Position numbers and translations under genes: made by a program
Source of the DNA: Tubiluchus corallicola
Lineage: Eukaryota > Priapulida > Priapulimorpha > Priapulimorphida > Tubiluchidae
Assembly (NCBI GenBank): GCA_030141605.1
Contig: JAQGDQ010000405.1
Location: forward strand, 62,001 to 126,000
Direction of reading: 5' to 3'
Length of the DNA: 64,000 nt
The notes under the pieces: model-generated
What the model saw: the letters and a program-made list of their open reading frames with translations, nothing else
Database searches by the model: none
Told to the model about the DNA's origin: nothing
Part shown: piece after piece, positions 44,660 through 56,568 of the stretch
How the letters are laid out: each line of letters opens with the position of its first letter
Position numbering within the stretch: the first letter of the stretch is position 1

Positions 44660-45606
44660 TTAATGTTTACTTCCTTCCGAAACTTTAATATAGACAATAA
44701 TATTTTGGGATATCCAATAACACCTGTGCTACCCGCCTTGTGCCATATAGGTGAGAGCATGCTTAGGTCAGTTCTCAGAAAGCGTGAAACTAGAAGTCAT
44801 CCACCAGAAGAGATTGATTGTACAATAGTTGATGAAATGTTTTTATTCCATCTCATAGGAGTAATCCCTTGAACTTTTGGGTGTCCTTGCAAGACATATA
44901 CTGATCAAACCTAGCAAAATGCAAGGCCAGAATGTAGACATAGTTTTTGACTGGTCAGTACCATCTTTTGTGAAAGTCCCCAAAAGAAATAAGAAAGCTC
45001 ATTTACCACGCCGAGCTGCATGCTATGGAATCTTGGGACCTGAAATGAAGGTGCCAACAGATTTTATGATGTATTTAAGGAATAAGGGACAACTTTAAGA
45101 ATTCTTTTTTCTTCCGGATAATGGAGTGGAAAACTGATAAAAACGCATGCATTCTAGGACCTAAAATAGTATGTGCAACTATACACGATAAGTGAATGGC
45201 TTTCTTTGATGATTTTTTTTGCAAGACGATATGTAAAGAGTACTGTTATCTTAAAACATCTTTCAAAGAAGCTGATTACAGGATGGTATATCACTTTCAC
45301 AAGATTGATAGGGGTACATTACCTCCATGTGAAACGGTACTTTTTTGTATTGTTGTTGTGTGTTGGAAGTGTTGTGTTCTGTGGAAACACGCCACAAAAG
45401 ATGAATCACTAATATGCAATTTAGTGGACAATGGTTGCATGTCAAAAAATAATAAGCATGCACCAAAGTGTTTCGAGGGACCATAAGTACCCGTTTCCTT
45501 GGATGAATTTATCTTCAGTGATGACACTGACGATGATGATGACGACGATGATCGTGATGATGAGATTATCGGTGATGATACAAACAGTGAGGATGAGGAA
45601 AATTAA
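44660..45606 (+). pseudogene. Relic of the unnamed multicopy ORF family
   Basis: Pieces in shifting frames: 'LPALCHIGESMLRSVLRK' and 'CTIVDEMFLFHLIGVIP' (family pattern with an IVDGMxLL motif), then 'NVDIVFDWSVPSFVKVPKR' with 'GPEMKVPTDFMMYLRNKG' (pattern VDVVFDxY-x-x-S-K-x-x-ER+R). Next are 'GTLPPCETVLF' and 'LWKHATKDE' (LPPTxxAL - WKxA), then an acidic tail rich in Asp (45520-45600) and a stop. It matches the relic at 19010-19570. I recall this layout from many repeated invertebrate ORFs without known function. At least three lesions. Confidence 0.55.
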
Positions 45607-45739
45607 AATTATGAGGACACCGTGGTTTTTATGATTAAAGATTTGTGATTCAGTTTAGAATTTTTGTTGCATTAGATTTTCTATAGTTACAGTTAAAGTG
45701 CTTAACACTCAGTTATTTCTTTTGTTAGTGAAATATTAA

Positions 45740-46340
45740 ATTCATTTCAGTAACTGGTTTGATGCAAATACAGTATTACGCAATTTTGACATCTTATGAT
45801 CATTTGTCCAGTACAAGTCTTCTGATTTTTAGTTTGCCTTGGCCAACCTCATCAGGTTTGAAATTGTATGAAAGAGTACAATGTCCCCTGCATTTTGCAG
45901 GAAAATTAACCATGTACTTTATAATACAGTTTTGGGCCCTTCCATCTGCTTTCCATAGTAGTCAGATTTTATTTTGCCTCTGTAGTTTTGATCAGATTTG
46001 ATGTTTTTTAATCACCTACAATTGTAGGTTAAATCTGTTCATGTATCTTATGATGCAGTTTTTGACTTCTTATGACCATCACCATTGTCCTGTACAGGTC
46101 GTCTGATTTTTAGCTTGCCCTAGGTGACCTCATCAGATTGGATATTTTTTGAAAGAGTACACTGTCCTCTGCCTACACTTTGTAAAATTACTACAGAAAA
46201 ATTAACCATATACTATAATGAAATTTCCGGCCCACAGTCCAGAGTGATCAGATTTTGTTTCGCCCTAGAAATTCTTGTCAAATTTGGTATTCTATATTCC
46301 AGGAGAGTATTTTCTACAATTGTAGGCTGAAACTAATCTT
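45740..46340 (+). repeat. Tandem duplication, about 290-bp unit, two copies
   Basis: 'tctgatttttag-ttgcc', 'gaaagagtaca-tgtcc', 'gaaaattaaccat-tac' and 'ctacaattgtagg' each occur twice, spaced about 280-297 bp, at roughly 80% identity by eye. Non-coding. Confidence 0.8.
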
Positions 46341-47659
46341 CACTTCACTTTTGGGGCACTTCTTGGTGCCCTACCCCAAATGCCCCAACAGCTCCTTATA
46401 AAATGGGCAGCTTTATGAATGCCAAAACTATACTATACATCCAGACACCCAAACCTCATGTACATTATCATGTGCTTATTTTGTCACAGGCTCTTGAACT
46501 ATCACTTTGTCAACGATTAGCTCTGTTGTAGGTCGTCTGTTGTGTTGACAGGGTTTTATTTTTGTACACTTAACTTACAAAGTCACAATTTGTTTTAGAT
46601 TCTGCATATTGTATTGTAGATTAGGGTGTGGTGAAAAAAAAATTTTTATCCAATGTTTTTACAACTTTTCTTACTTTGGAGGTTTCATGAAATACTAACA
46701 GATTAGCTAGATATGCTCATTTGTGTAGTAATTTGACAAACCTTAAAAACTATTATATCCACTGCACTGACCTAGCAACTTTCACCAGTAGTTTGGAATG
46801 ATTAATAGTTATCACACACAGAACTGTGAAAGTTTAAAGTTTTATCTGCGAAATTTAATAAAAATATCTCGCTATACTTTACTTTGAAGAAATTTTTCTA
46901 ATTTTTACAAATAAACAGACTTGTGTGATTTAGAAAAGTATACTTTTTAACGAATAAATGAATATTGGTCAACCAGCTGCTGCTTTTTGTTGAGAGTGTT
47001 GAGAGTAATGTAATGATGGGAAATTCTTGCATAAACGGGTTTATGAATTTTGCCTCATAAACATAGCTAAATATGGCTGGCAGGGAGGGAGCAGTTTGTT
47101 TACGTTATTATGCAACAAAAACACTGTAGGAATGTTGTTAGAAGTGTTCATAGGTAAGACGGAAAATTATGCGAAAAGTGAATGCCGTGTATGCCAGGTC
47201 AATTCGCTTGATCGTTTTAGAAAAATCTGAAATCTTACTATTTTAGGTAAGCCTTTGGGTGAGATAATATGGCATTTTCTACGATTGTGTGTGTGTGTGC
47301 ATTGTTTTTATTATTTTTCCTTTTTTCTCATATTCAATGTACTTTTAATCAGTTTATGTGCCATGGTCTTATATATTTTTTTGAATTAATTTTTTTTCGT
47401 AATTTTGATGGTCTTTTACTTGAAAAATGCCTTTGTTTGTTATGCAAAATGCACTGAAAATTAAGTAAATTCAGTATATTCAGTAAATTAAATTAAATTA
47501 ATCCCAGTGGAGAAAATCAAGCATTACAACTGAACTATTTAAAAATTAGTAAAATTATTCTAATGCGTTCGTGCTATTTACTATATGCGTCGATTTTAGC
47601 AGCCATCTTAGGCATTGTTCCTTATAAGCAGTATGTGAGAGTGCTGTCCCACTTTTCTG

Positions 47660-48230
47660 CTTTTAATCCTCACTTAAAGACGCTAATCCATTCCAGCAAA
47701 ACTCGATTTTAAACAGAACCTTGTTAAAGAAAACCAAGACGTCCATAGAAAGTAATGTGAAAGAATTGAAATGCGTTCCAGTGGCAAATCAATGCTACTT
47801 AATTCGTATGAATTAAACGTTTATAAATTTTACTCTAATTTCTAATGATTAATTTATTTCTGCTTGAAACCATCTGTCCTTCTTACCTTATACCTGGTTA
47901 TCAGTTTCTCTTCGTTAAAGTTGAAGCCTAGGCAGCAGTTAAACAATAAATAATGCATAGTCAACGCCAAGCCCTGGCGTTACCTTAAAACAGTTTTATC
48001 TAGCTACCTAGTCTGGTTGCTATAGCAACCGGTTGCAGGCAAAATTCTTCCCCATTCTTTTGTCCCTAACGTTTGTACCCATGTTTAGAACAGAATAAGG
48101 AAATGTGTGTTTAGGTGAAAAAGTTATTGATAAAATAAAAAAATGTACTGTGAAAAAAGTGTCAAATGTTCAGCGTCGTGAAAGCGAAATGTTGCTAAAA
48201 CGATAGTCATTAAGTGAGATCGTACTGTAC
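47660..48230. mobile_element. MITE-like element, copy 1
   Basis: Ends resemble each other in inverted orientation ('cctcacttaaagacgctaa' at the left; 'gtcattaagtgagatcgtac' at the right). The interior shares 'aaccaagacgtccatagaaa', 'aaacgtttat' and 'ggttgctatagcaa' with the copy at 50762-51360, in the same order. The end sequence type recalls pogo/Tigger-like elements. There is no coding capacity. Confidence 0.6.
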
Positions 48231-48426
48231 TAGTATTTAGTTGCCCCGGCCAAACATGCAAGGACTTAATGACATTGTAACTTATTCATCATGGGAAGAA
48301 ATGTACCAGTGATGGTGTAACACTTGGCTGAGCCATTCACGGGGTAAAAGTGGACAGTTTTGTTCGTAAAATTTTGTCCATAGGAGTTTGTGAAGCATTG
48401 CTTGAAAATTTTGATAAAATTACTTT

Positions 48427-49180
48427 ATGTAGCGCGCCGAGTAACCCACTAACCGAAGCAGGACACTTTCGGCAAAACTCATGTGCTAAATTTGTGGAAA
48501 AGCAGTGTTGTACATAAGCAGCCCAAGTAGCACACTAGCGATTTCTGTCGAGAATCGAGATTTATGACATACAAAAAAAATAAAAGTAAATTTGTTTTAG
48601 AAAAAAAGTAACTTTATAATAATGATGGATAATCCTTGACAAATGTATTTTTTACAACAATATCATCACTATTATTAGCTCCATTAATATCATCATAACA
48701 GTAAACTAAGCATCTAATGCTTTAAAGAGAGAAACCATATAGGGCACATAACTCGCTAACTGGTTTACTTAGTAGAAAACAATTATTTGTCAAAGAGGGA
48801 GTGAAAAGGATCACCTGTCTGTGAAGCAAGACAAAATAAAAAATGATATATCTTAAATAAATGTTGGATCGCCTAAAGTGTGCTTATATTCACTTCAAAG
48901 AAGATTAATATTGGCAAATATTAATTCTTCTAGCTCAGAATAAAATTCTTTTATTTTATCAGATGTATAATATAATTATACTAATAAATATATTATGAGT
49001 ATATTGACGTTTTTAATTATTATTATTCCATAAACAAGGACAACTGATGGTGCCAGTATGCTTAATTCAATTCGCGACCTGTTTCTAGTGTCCTATTTGG
49101 GCAGCCCATGTACGACGCGTCCTACTTGGGCTAGCCCATGTACCCCCATTGTCCCACTTCGTCTAGTGGGTTACTTGGCG
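48427..49180. mobile_element. MITE-like element with AGTAACCCACTA terminal repeats
   Basis: Left 'gcgccgagtaacccactaa' (about 48430) and right 'tagtgggttacttggcgcc' (about 49155-49175) are inverted copies over about 19 bp with one mismatch. Inside the right end are two direct copies of 'tcctayttgggc-agcccatgtac'. No open frame. Superfamily unknown. Confidence 0.55.
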
Positions 49181-49494
49181 CCCAATACTTCAATATTTCA
49201 CAGCCAATGTTCCAAACTTATGTTGTTTTACAGTTTGGTATACTTTTGATATTCAATAAAAAAACATTATTACCTTGATAGATTTTTTTATCTTACCCTT
49301 TCTATTCTTGAGTTTCTTAGTGATAATGATTTCGTCAAAAATAATATGCATTATTTTTGAGGACTCCGTATTATATCTATCACCTACATATTCACAACAA
49401 TATTGCACTGAAGCCAGCATTTCAAGTACACCCCTTCTATATTGCAGTGGCTTAGTTGGCATATTAGCATAACATACGGGGTATTTAAACTGCT

Positions 49495-49600
49495 GGAGTG
49501 GCCTCATCGATTCAGTGTTCAACAGGCAAGTGCTTTTACCAGCTAAGCACATGTTTCGTAATCACAACCAGCATGGGGAACACATTATTGAAGCCTGGCA
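49495..49600 (+). mobile_element. tRNA-derived SINE-like segment
   Basis: 'tggcctcatcgattcagtg' resembles a pol III box A and 'gtttcgtaatcacaacc' about 50 bp on resembles box B, followed by 'agcatggggaacac'. The box A part is repeated near 33450. Degraded, and not a functional tRNA: no cloverleaf can be closed. Confidence 0.4.
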
Positions 49601-50075
49601 GTTTCTTTCCATAAATTTCCTGCATTCATTTTGCATCTTTACATCATCACAACTGGTTATGGAATGCAAGACTGCAACAATCCAGTATTGAACCCTGAAC
49701 CTTTTGGTCACCATCATTACAGTATTACCAATACACAACTCTGTTAATATTACTGAGTTATATTGTGTATGTGTATTCTTTCTTTAGAGCAAACATCATC
49801 TAAGAACAACATAACTTTTCCTAGCACGGCACCAAACTTTTTATTAAATTATGTACGTGAAGTGTACATAAAATTCTGTGGAGTAGAATGACTCATTGTT
49901 AGCTTTGGTAATTTTCTTGTTGTTAGACTGTTAATTCACTTTGTTTTTGAAATGTTTGTGTAAGTAATTATTAATTATAAATTATTGTAATTATTATATG
50001 TTTTAGCAAAGTTTTTTATATACATGGAACCTAGCCATTGCTTCACATAAAATTAAATGCACTTTATATTTTCAG

Positions 50076-50146
50076 TACATATACGAATCATTGCTGTTAC
50101 CTCGGATTTGCTGCCAGCGAGCGGCCATGTTTGCATGGAAATTCTT
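50076..50146 (+). CDS. TEP exon: MG2
   Basis: Encodes 'HIRIIAVTSDLLPASG' and 'VCMEIL', the strand pair after YKPGQ in MG2 (usual V-x-F-R-V-x-S-L-D). The acceptor is ttttcag. Two bases complete the codon opened at 43987. The donor gtgagt ends it in phase 0, before the DP-x-x-NR motif. 71 bp. The Cys in 'HVCMEIL' may be structural but is not a family hallmark I can name. Confidence 0.88.
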
Positions 50147-50761
50147 GTGAGTTCTGATTAATTCTTCTAAACATGCTTTGTAGTAGAATAAGATGATTCT
50201 GTACATTTTGGATAATTTTTAACTTTATATGAAGTGTTTGGTACACGATACATGATACACAAATGAATCTAGCAAATTTTTAGGCATTTGCAATAATGCA
50301 GGAACAAAACAAACAACATTTTGAAAACTAAACGCTTTACACGAAAACTAACAGTGCATTAAATAGTTGATAGTGAATAAAACCAGAATATTTTCTACGG
50401 ACAGCCCTAGCTGTAAGACAGCACAATGCACACGAGGCCGTCTTATAGCGGCCAAACAGATCGTAAGGTGGATACATAGGGAATATAAACGAGACTAAAA
50501 AACTCTTTACTAAATGCTCATGCAATAATTATAACGGAAAAATTTGTCAAACTTTTTACTGATATCCACATAAGTAAAAGATTATTAGGCCCAAATAGGC
50601 GATGCTACTGTTAATTTGCTAATTAAAGACATCTATGAGAAAATTTAATTTGCTAAGTATGAAAATACTTGTAATAATAAACAGATAATTGCCTGGTAAT
50701 TTTTTACAAATATTTTGCAAAAAGCGTATTGTAAATGTTTTTGAGAACAACAAATGGAATA

Positions 50762-51360
50762 AGTACTCACTTAACGACATTAGTCGCATTACAGCAAAAC
50801 GCGCCATTAGGCAAAGACTCATTAAACAAAACCAAGACGTCCATAGAAAGTAATGTAAAAGAACTGAGGTGTGTTCCAGAGGCATAAATCCACGCTACTT
50901 CATTCATACGAAGTAAACGTTTATGAGTTTATTTATATTTCTATAGGTTAACTTCTTTCTACTTGCTTGAAACTACCTCTCTTTCTTGCTTATGCCTAGC
51001 TAGTATTAAAATTGAAGGCCTTCAGACAATTTCGCCTAGTAACTGGTTGCTATAGCAAAAGGTTCCAGACAAAATTTCTTGGTACAAAGTCTTATATCCA
51101 GGTTCACAAATAGATTTCGCTTTAGACAAGTGGAGCATTTACCAATTGTACTGTTTAGCATTACTAGTGCATCTTTAGAGCAGAATAACAGTATGTACTG
51201 TTCTGATGCTTCAAATTAGGTAAAGATGTTGTTAAAAATAAAAAATTGCATTGGACAAAATAAAAAATCATCGTGATAAAAAGGTGTCAAACGTTTAGCA
51301 TCATTAAAACGAATGTCGCTAAACGCTGAGTCATTAAGCGAGAACCTACTGCATGTAATA
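50762..51360. mobile_element. MITE-like element, copy 2
   Basis: Starts near 'actcacttaacgacattag' and ends near 'gagtcattaagcgagaacc', inverted relatives of each other. The interior matches the copy at 47660-48230. Both lie in neighbouring introns of the TEP gene. Confidence 0.6.
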
Positions 51361-51696
51361 ACAGGTGATTACTCATTGAAGGAAGCAGCCACCTAAGCCG
51401 CAAAAATCGACAGCTTGCTTTTGCTAATATGATTAACGTGACCTCAATCTTGGCTTGTATGAATTGCGAGGAACATCTTGATTTTCTTTAGCTACCAAAG
51501 TAGATAAAGTAGGCTTCACATAGTAAATGTTGGTGCTGAGGAAAGTAGATGATAATACATGTAGATAATGCAAAATTAGATGTCTATTAAAGGTAGATGT
51601 TCCAAACCATGTTTGTATGTTAAAACACCATTTTCTAAGTTAAAGTTAGCAACCTGAAAACTCCCAATTAATTTTCTTTGTAATCTTAAGAATACT

Positions 51697-51805
51697 GGGG
51701 CCAGTTTCACAAAGCCATCACTAAGTTAGCGACGTCATTATTAATAGTTACGTGAATATAATAACGATGTTGTTAACTTAGTGACTGTTCTGTGAAACCG
51801 GCTCC
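51697..51805. mobile_element. Short palindromic MITE, about 109 bp
   Basis: 'ggggccagtttcacaaagcc' at the left pairs with 'tctgtgaaaccggctcc' at the right, and 'cactaagttagcgac' with 'gttaacttagtg', so nearly the whole element folds back on itself. Non-coding. Confidence 0.75.
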
Positions 51806-52000
51806 GGGAGTACAATGTAACCTATTTAAAACTCTTGTCCCCTAACACTGCATTAGTTCGAAGAGTTGAAATAAGTCAATGAAATAAATAAATTTTACAT
51901 GTTAAATGCGACTCTTCATTCATATATGAATTAGTTTAATTTTAGTAATCTGAACATTTTAATTACCAATATAAAAAATATTGTTTTGTGTTATTTTTAG

Positions 52001-52123
52001 GATCCGAATAATAATCGTGTTAAGCAAACATCGGAGCAGTTATCATATGGTGTTATGACTGTCGTGCATCAACTTGCTGATGAAGTAATTTTGGGTGAAT
52101 GGAAAATTAGGGCACAATTTAAT
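52001..52123 (+). CDS. TEP exon: MG2 end
   Basis: 123 bp, 41 codons, phase 0 on both sides. It begins 'DPNNNRVKQ' (family motif DP-x-x-N-R-x-x-Q) and ends 'ILGEWKIRAQFN' (motif LG-x-W-x-I-x-A). These are strongly diagnostic of alpha-2-macroglobulin/C3 proteins. Acceptor gttatttttag, donor gttagt. Confidence 0.93.
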
Positions 52124-52972
52124 GTTAGTATAATAGTTTCATTATCATTGTTTTGAGCATGTTAACAAAAGCATGTCACAGCATGTATCTTAATAAATTT
52201 CTTTTACATTTTAAAGCAAGGTATTTTGTGTGCATATATTTTGTGGTGGTTTCAATATTTTAGTTGTATATTAAAATGCAATAAATGTTGTTCAAGGGTT
52301 TGGTTTTTCCTTTAATGTTGAGCTTATTCATCCAGTAATTGTGATAAGCAACTAAGAAAGAATCATTTGCGTCAAATGCCCATATTCCGATTAGCTTATT
52401 ATTTCAATATTTTGGGAATCTCAATGCTAGCTCTTATGTAAAGGTGTTACTTGCCCTAAGTTAGAATATCTTGCTAGATTTCTTTGGTCACTTCACATTT
52501 GCAGAGATATTTATAAACTTGCTTTAGGCGTTGAAGGGCATGTCAGTAATTTGGTATTTGGGCTGTTATAACTTTTACGTAACTAGCTCTCTCCAAACCT
52601 TAAAACCTAGGCAACATAGGAATTATTTGCTATTAACATATCAGTTATTATATGGTTTTGTCAATTACGATTTGACAAATGATAATGACTCATGATAATC
52701 ACCCTAAAACTGCTAAGTTAGCCACCTATTTAAATTTGTTAAACCTCTGGCTCATTTAAATGTGCATTTCTTCAATTTTAGTCCTGGTGTCATTACACCA
52801 AGGAATAATTTACTGTGTAAAGTGAGTGATGCTCTGCCTCTTGTTGTCTTTGAAAATACCTGCATTTGTCTCAAATTCATTGTTAGCTTTAAATTGTAGA
52901 TCTAGGTATTTTGTTAATAATAAAGGTAATAATAAATTTCAGTCTGTTCTTATGAAATTGTACTTCTTTTAG

Positions 52973-53012
52973 GAAGAGCTCGTAACAAAGACATTTAAAG
53001 TTGATCAGTATG
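52973..53012 (+). CDS. TEP exon: MG2-MG3 link
   Basis: A 40-bp exon encoding 'EELVTKTFKVDQY', the family's F-x-V-x-E-Y strand immediately before VLPxFEV. Acceptor tacttcttttag, donor gtgagt, leaving one base (phase 1). Confidence 0.9.
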
Positions 53013-53380
53013 GTGAGTACAATTTGTTTGCATTTACATGGTTTGTTTTAACTTAACCGGCGTCATTTTTTGCAATTTATCTATGCTTCCCCGACAGTTG
53101 TGCTAAATCAGTAATTTTGAATTTAAAATGTGTATAAGACTATATAAATGTATGCATATGTTTACAGATTCGCAAATGTAACAGCAGTAGTATAGTGTAC
53201 AGCATCCATATTTGACAGTGCTTGCTATGACTCTTGCTCTTTTTGGTTAAGATATATACTTAGCCATCAAGAAATTGAGAGCCTTCTGAACTACATGTCC
53301 AGTCCAAAGCGGTTTTCTTTTCAGGATTTGCTTTAGTAAAATATTATGGTCTTGAAATTTCTGTATTATTTGCTTTTCAG

Positions 53381-53465
53381 TTTTGCCACGTTTTGAGGTT
53401 AAAGTAAATTTACCATCGTACTACCTTGGAGCCAACTTTGATGCTGTGGGTACGGTAGAGGCAAA
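53381..53465 (+). CDS. TEP exon: MG3 start
   Basis: 85 bp encoding 'VLPRFEVKVNLPSYYLG' and 'ANFDAVGTVEAK'. VLPxFEV is the classic start of MG3 in this superfamily. Acceptor tgcttttcag, donor gtgagt, exit phase 2 (AA, completed to Lys by the next exon). Confidence 0.93.
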
Positions 53466-54094
53466 GTGAGTAGTGCCATTTCAGTTTTGCTGATGCAGTA
53501 GGTGCCGTTTATTAGACTCAGTTTATTAGAAACATCTAATCGTTTCAACTACCGTGGTAACCAGGACATTTATTTTTTGATAAAAGCCATAAGCTTCTTT
53601 AATACATTTTAGACAGTTCTCCACGTTATGTTTGGCTTCTCTTTATTTGAATTTTTTTACTTTTATTTGTAATTTATTTTCTTCAGTTTCAAAAGCAAAT
53701 GTCACCTTCGTTGTCCACTGTCCATTGTTTTTTTATTTAGTTTCTTCATTATTTTCACCACAACAAATCAATAGGTATAACTTTCACATAATTTTTTCCC
53801 TGTTTATATTTTAATATTGCTCAGCTTAGTTACTGGTTATAGCTTACGTACATTGTTGCAAAGAGCTTTACTAGTTGCAAATGGGAAGAAGGCTTTTTCA
53901 TTAGAATTATTCTAATGCATAATTCCAGTTGCAACAAATTCAATAAAAACATGTTTGAAATTCATTACTTGAAATTAAACTCATTTCATACATACCATTT
54001 AAATAGCTGTTCTGCATATATTTTTCCAATATTTGCATAATAAGCTTTTCACTACCTTACTTGTGCATTTTTGTTGCAATGTTTTTATGCCTAG

Positions 54095-54188
54095 ATATAC
54101 ATATGGCATGCCAGTAAAAGGAACAATGAAAGTAACTATCAGTGTACCTGTAACTGCAGATCCAATTGTGAAAACAATAGAAAGAGAG
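54095..54188 (+). CDS. TEP exon: MG3 middle
   Basis: 94 bp encoding 'YTYGMPVKGTMKVTISV' and more. It matches the Y-T-Y-G-K-P-V-x-G motif of MG3, with Met in place of the usual Lys. Acceptor atgcctag, donor gtacgt, exit phase 0. Confidence 0.93.
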
Positions 54189-54842
54189 GTACGTCTATAC
54201 ATCATTGTACCTAAACTCATGAATGGAAAATTAGGTTAAAGTTTATCTTGTTTAAACTTACGATTATTATTTCAAACTTACATTGTTGTATTTTGAACAA
54301 GTTCCTTCACAAGAACAAATGCTACTTATTTTGATGAGCTTTGCACACTTGAAGATTAGATGTGACTTCAAATTGATTGTAAAGCAAAGTCATAGATAGA
54401 GTTTTAATTCAGTGATAAACCTGTGGCAGAAAGTAACACGCCGTGACGTGCATGTGCAAAAGGTATTCACCTTGATTGTGAAACAGCTGTTGCTTAACTG
54501 TTGCTTTGTTTAAATGGTTTAATATGTAGTTTGAGAATAATTGTATTGCACCAGATCTTTGTATGGTTTTCGTTTTGAATTAAGATACATAGATCGCAGA
54601 ACGTCAGTCAACCAGCGGGGGGCCACCTCTCAATAACCAATGAGGCGCCTTTATTTAGTGCTTACTGTTCTTCGATTATTGGTGCCTGGTATTGTTGGAG
54701 GCTTGACTCACATGCCCAGCCACATTTGCAGTTAAAGCCTATACAAAATATACAGCTAAAGCGTGTGTTCATGATGATTATTTTTGCTTTTTCTTGCTAG
54801 CCAAAACCTTGTTCAGCTAAAATTCGTTAATACTAGTGAAGA

Positions 54843-55045
54843 ATGGTGAAGCGTTGTGTTTGGGGCACGTGTAATGTGGATGTTCACTATCCAGAAAGAC
54901 TGGGAGGAGTTCGACTTATAAGCTTCCCCAACCCAAAAAACTTAGACAAGTGTCATGTTAAGTCACAGCATGCGGGAGGCCACATTAACAGCTCAACACA
55001 TTAAAAATGAATAAAAATCGTGCTGCCTGCTCAAAGAGAAGTTTT
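54843..55045 (+). pseudogene. Broken THAP zinc-finger domain in an intron
   Basis: From the ATG at 54843 the first 37 residues match the start of a THAP domain: 'MVKRCVWGTCNVD' (C-x4-C), 'VRLISFPNP' and 'LDKC'. After a frame change the text continues with 'CGRPH', a stop, and 'CSKRSF' in place of the usual VCSxHF, so the second half of the C2CH finger is damaged. The intact part stops at 55004. THAP domains occur in host regulators and in P-element-like transposases. Here it is a lone intronic fragment, probably transposon-derived. Confidence 0.75.
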
Positions 55046-55895
55046 CTAATGTTTTATTATTACACTGTCCTATTATTTATTACTGCTCGCTACTTGTAGA
55101 ATGTATCCTGCTAAATCAGGACTTAGCGCACTGCAACAAGATATTCCAAATACTGTACAGCAAAAAATAGGATTTCATTGGTTAAGTGTGACTTTTTGAA
55201 TATACAGTAGTATAGTTAAATAGTTCAGCTAACTTCCTTGATTTTTATTTAATTTATTCAGTTTTCGTTTTTATGTTAGAATTAGGTGCAAGACACTAAA
55301 ATAATTTGTTTTGGTGTAAGTGAAAGTGTTGTAAAAATTTTGCTTTACAACACAACATGTAAAGCAGAGCTAACACACATTATATTTCATATTTGTTATT
55401 TTAGTACTTTCTTGTAACTTTTATTATAACTAATGCTTTTATTGTAACTATGTTAGAAACTGAGCAATAAATCTTAATATAGTGCACATATCCTTGCATA
55501 TAATAATTAAATCCTCTGTGTAAGGATTTACTAGACAAGTTCTTATAGTTTGGTTTTTAACACAATGATGAATTTTCTGGAATCGCTGATAAATCACTTA
55601 AAATTCACCCATTGTCCATGTTTTTCGCTCTTCTTTATATACTGTAGTGACTTGCAGCGAATGAGTGTTTTTGAGAACATGTGTTACGTGATCAAGGTGG
55701 GTGGGGCAATCTATCTATTACGGTAATCTTGTTTTAAAACTCGTAAGATTAGAGAGAACTGCAATAAGATGCGTCAACTTTCAGGCTCTTATAATTCATT
55801 AAGAAAATCGTTTAAATTAGTGGAATTATTAATTTGTGATACGCCTACTTGTTTCACGATGTCCAATTAATGAATTTTTTATTGTCTTACTGCAG
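55005..55895. other. Intronic stretch, nothing recognised
   Basis: The rest of the intron after the THAP relic. It ends in a normal acceptor (attgtcttactgcag). Confidence 0.5.
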
Positions 55896-55998
55896 ATCGA
55901 TGGTATAGGATGTTTTGTAGAGAACTTTGCTCTGCATAGACTCGAGTTTATTCACAGTATAGTATATGTTACAGCTACGGTTACAGAAGCACTGACAG
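55896..55998 (+). CDS. TEP exon: MG3 end
   Basis: 103 bp encoding 'IDGIGCFVENFALHRLEF' and 'IVYVTATVTEALT'. It matches the I-x-G-x-x-x-F and V-x-V-x-A-x-V-T-E pattern closing MG3. Acceptor tgcag, donor gtaccg, exit phase 1. Confidence 0.9.
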
Positions 55999-56461
55999 GT
56001 ACCGTATTTTTCATTTTAAATTGTAATATTAGTAACATTATATAGTAATATTACCGTATCGAAGTAAATTGTGGTAAATTAATTCTAATAAACAAATACT
56101 ATTTTCTTTTTATTATTGCTGTTGCTCTTGGCTGCTTTTAAGTCTTATGGCATTCAAAAGAAGCCTGAAAATGCTATGTGACTTTGTTTGTTTACTAGGA
56201 ATAAGGTCCAGGCATAAGCATGTTGAATGGTATATATTTCATCGCTGTAATTAGGCAAGAATACTATCGGTTGTTGTGTAAACTAGTTTGTAATGTAAAG
56301 TGGGATCATATGGTCCCTTAAAGTGGCAGTTTATGAAAATGACAACAAATATACAAAAAGTGATTATTTTGAGAAATAACACGAAGAATATGTTTGGTTT
56401 TGTTGAGTGTTTGCCACTAGACATGGTGAACTAATTTCCGCAACAATTATTCTCTCTATAG

Positions 56462-56568
56462 GTACAGTTCTTGAAGGAAACGGTGTTACTGATGTTTATG
56501 AGAATAATGCTAAATTGGAATTTTATGGACCAACACACTTTAAACCTGGATTGTCTTACACAGTTTAT
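56462..56568 (+). CDS. TEP exon: MG4 start
   Basis: 107 bp encoding 'GTVLEGNGVTDVYENNAKL', then 'FYGPTHFKPGLSYTVY'. The FKPGLPY motif (here with Ser) is a superfamily landmark at the start of MG4. Acceptor ctctatag, donor gtatgt, exit phase 0. Confidence 0.93.

Larger units (their letters stand above)
43988..50075. other. 6.1-kb intron of the TEP gene
   Basis: Starts gtaacc and ends ttttcag, phase 1. It contains a decayed multicopy ORF relic (44660-45606), a 290-bp tandem duplication (45740-46340), two MITE-like elements (47660-48230, 48427-49180) and a SINE-like segment (49495-49600). No host exon was found inside. Confidence 0.75.

Noticed and set aside
49495-49600. Functional tRNA gene
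   Set aside because: Box A and B resemblance only; a cloverleaf and acceptor stem cannot be formed.
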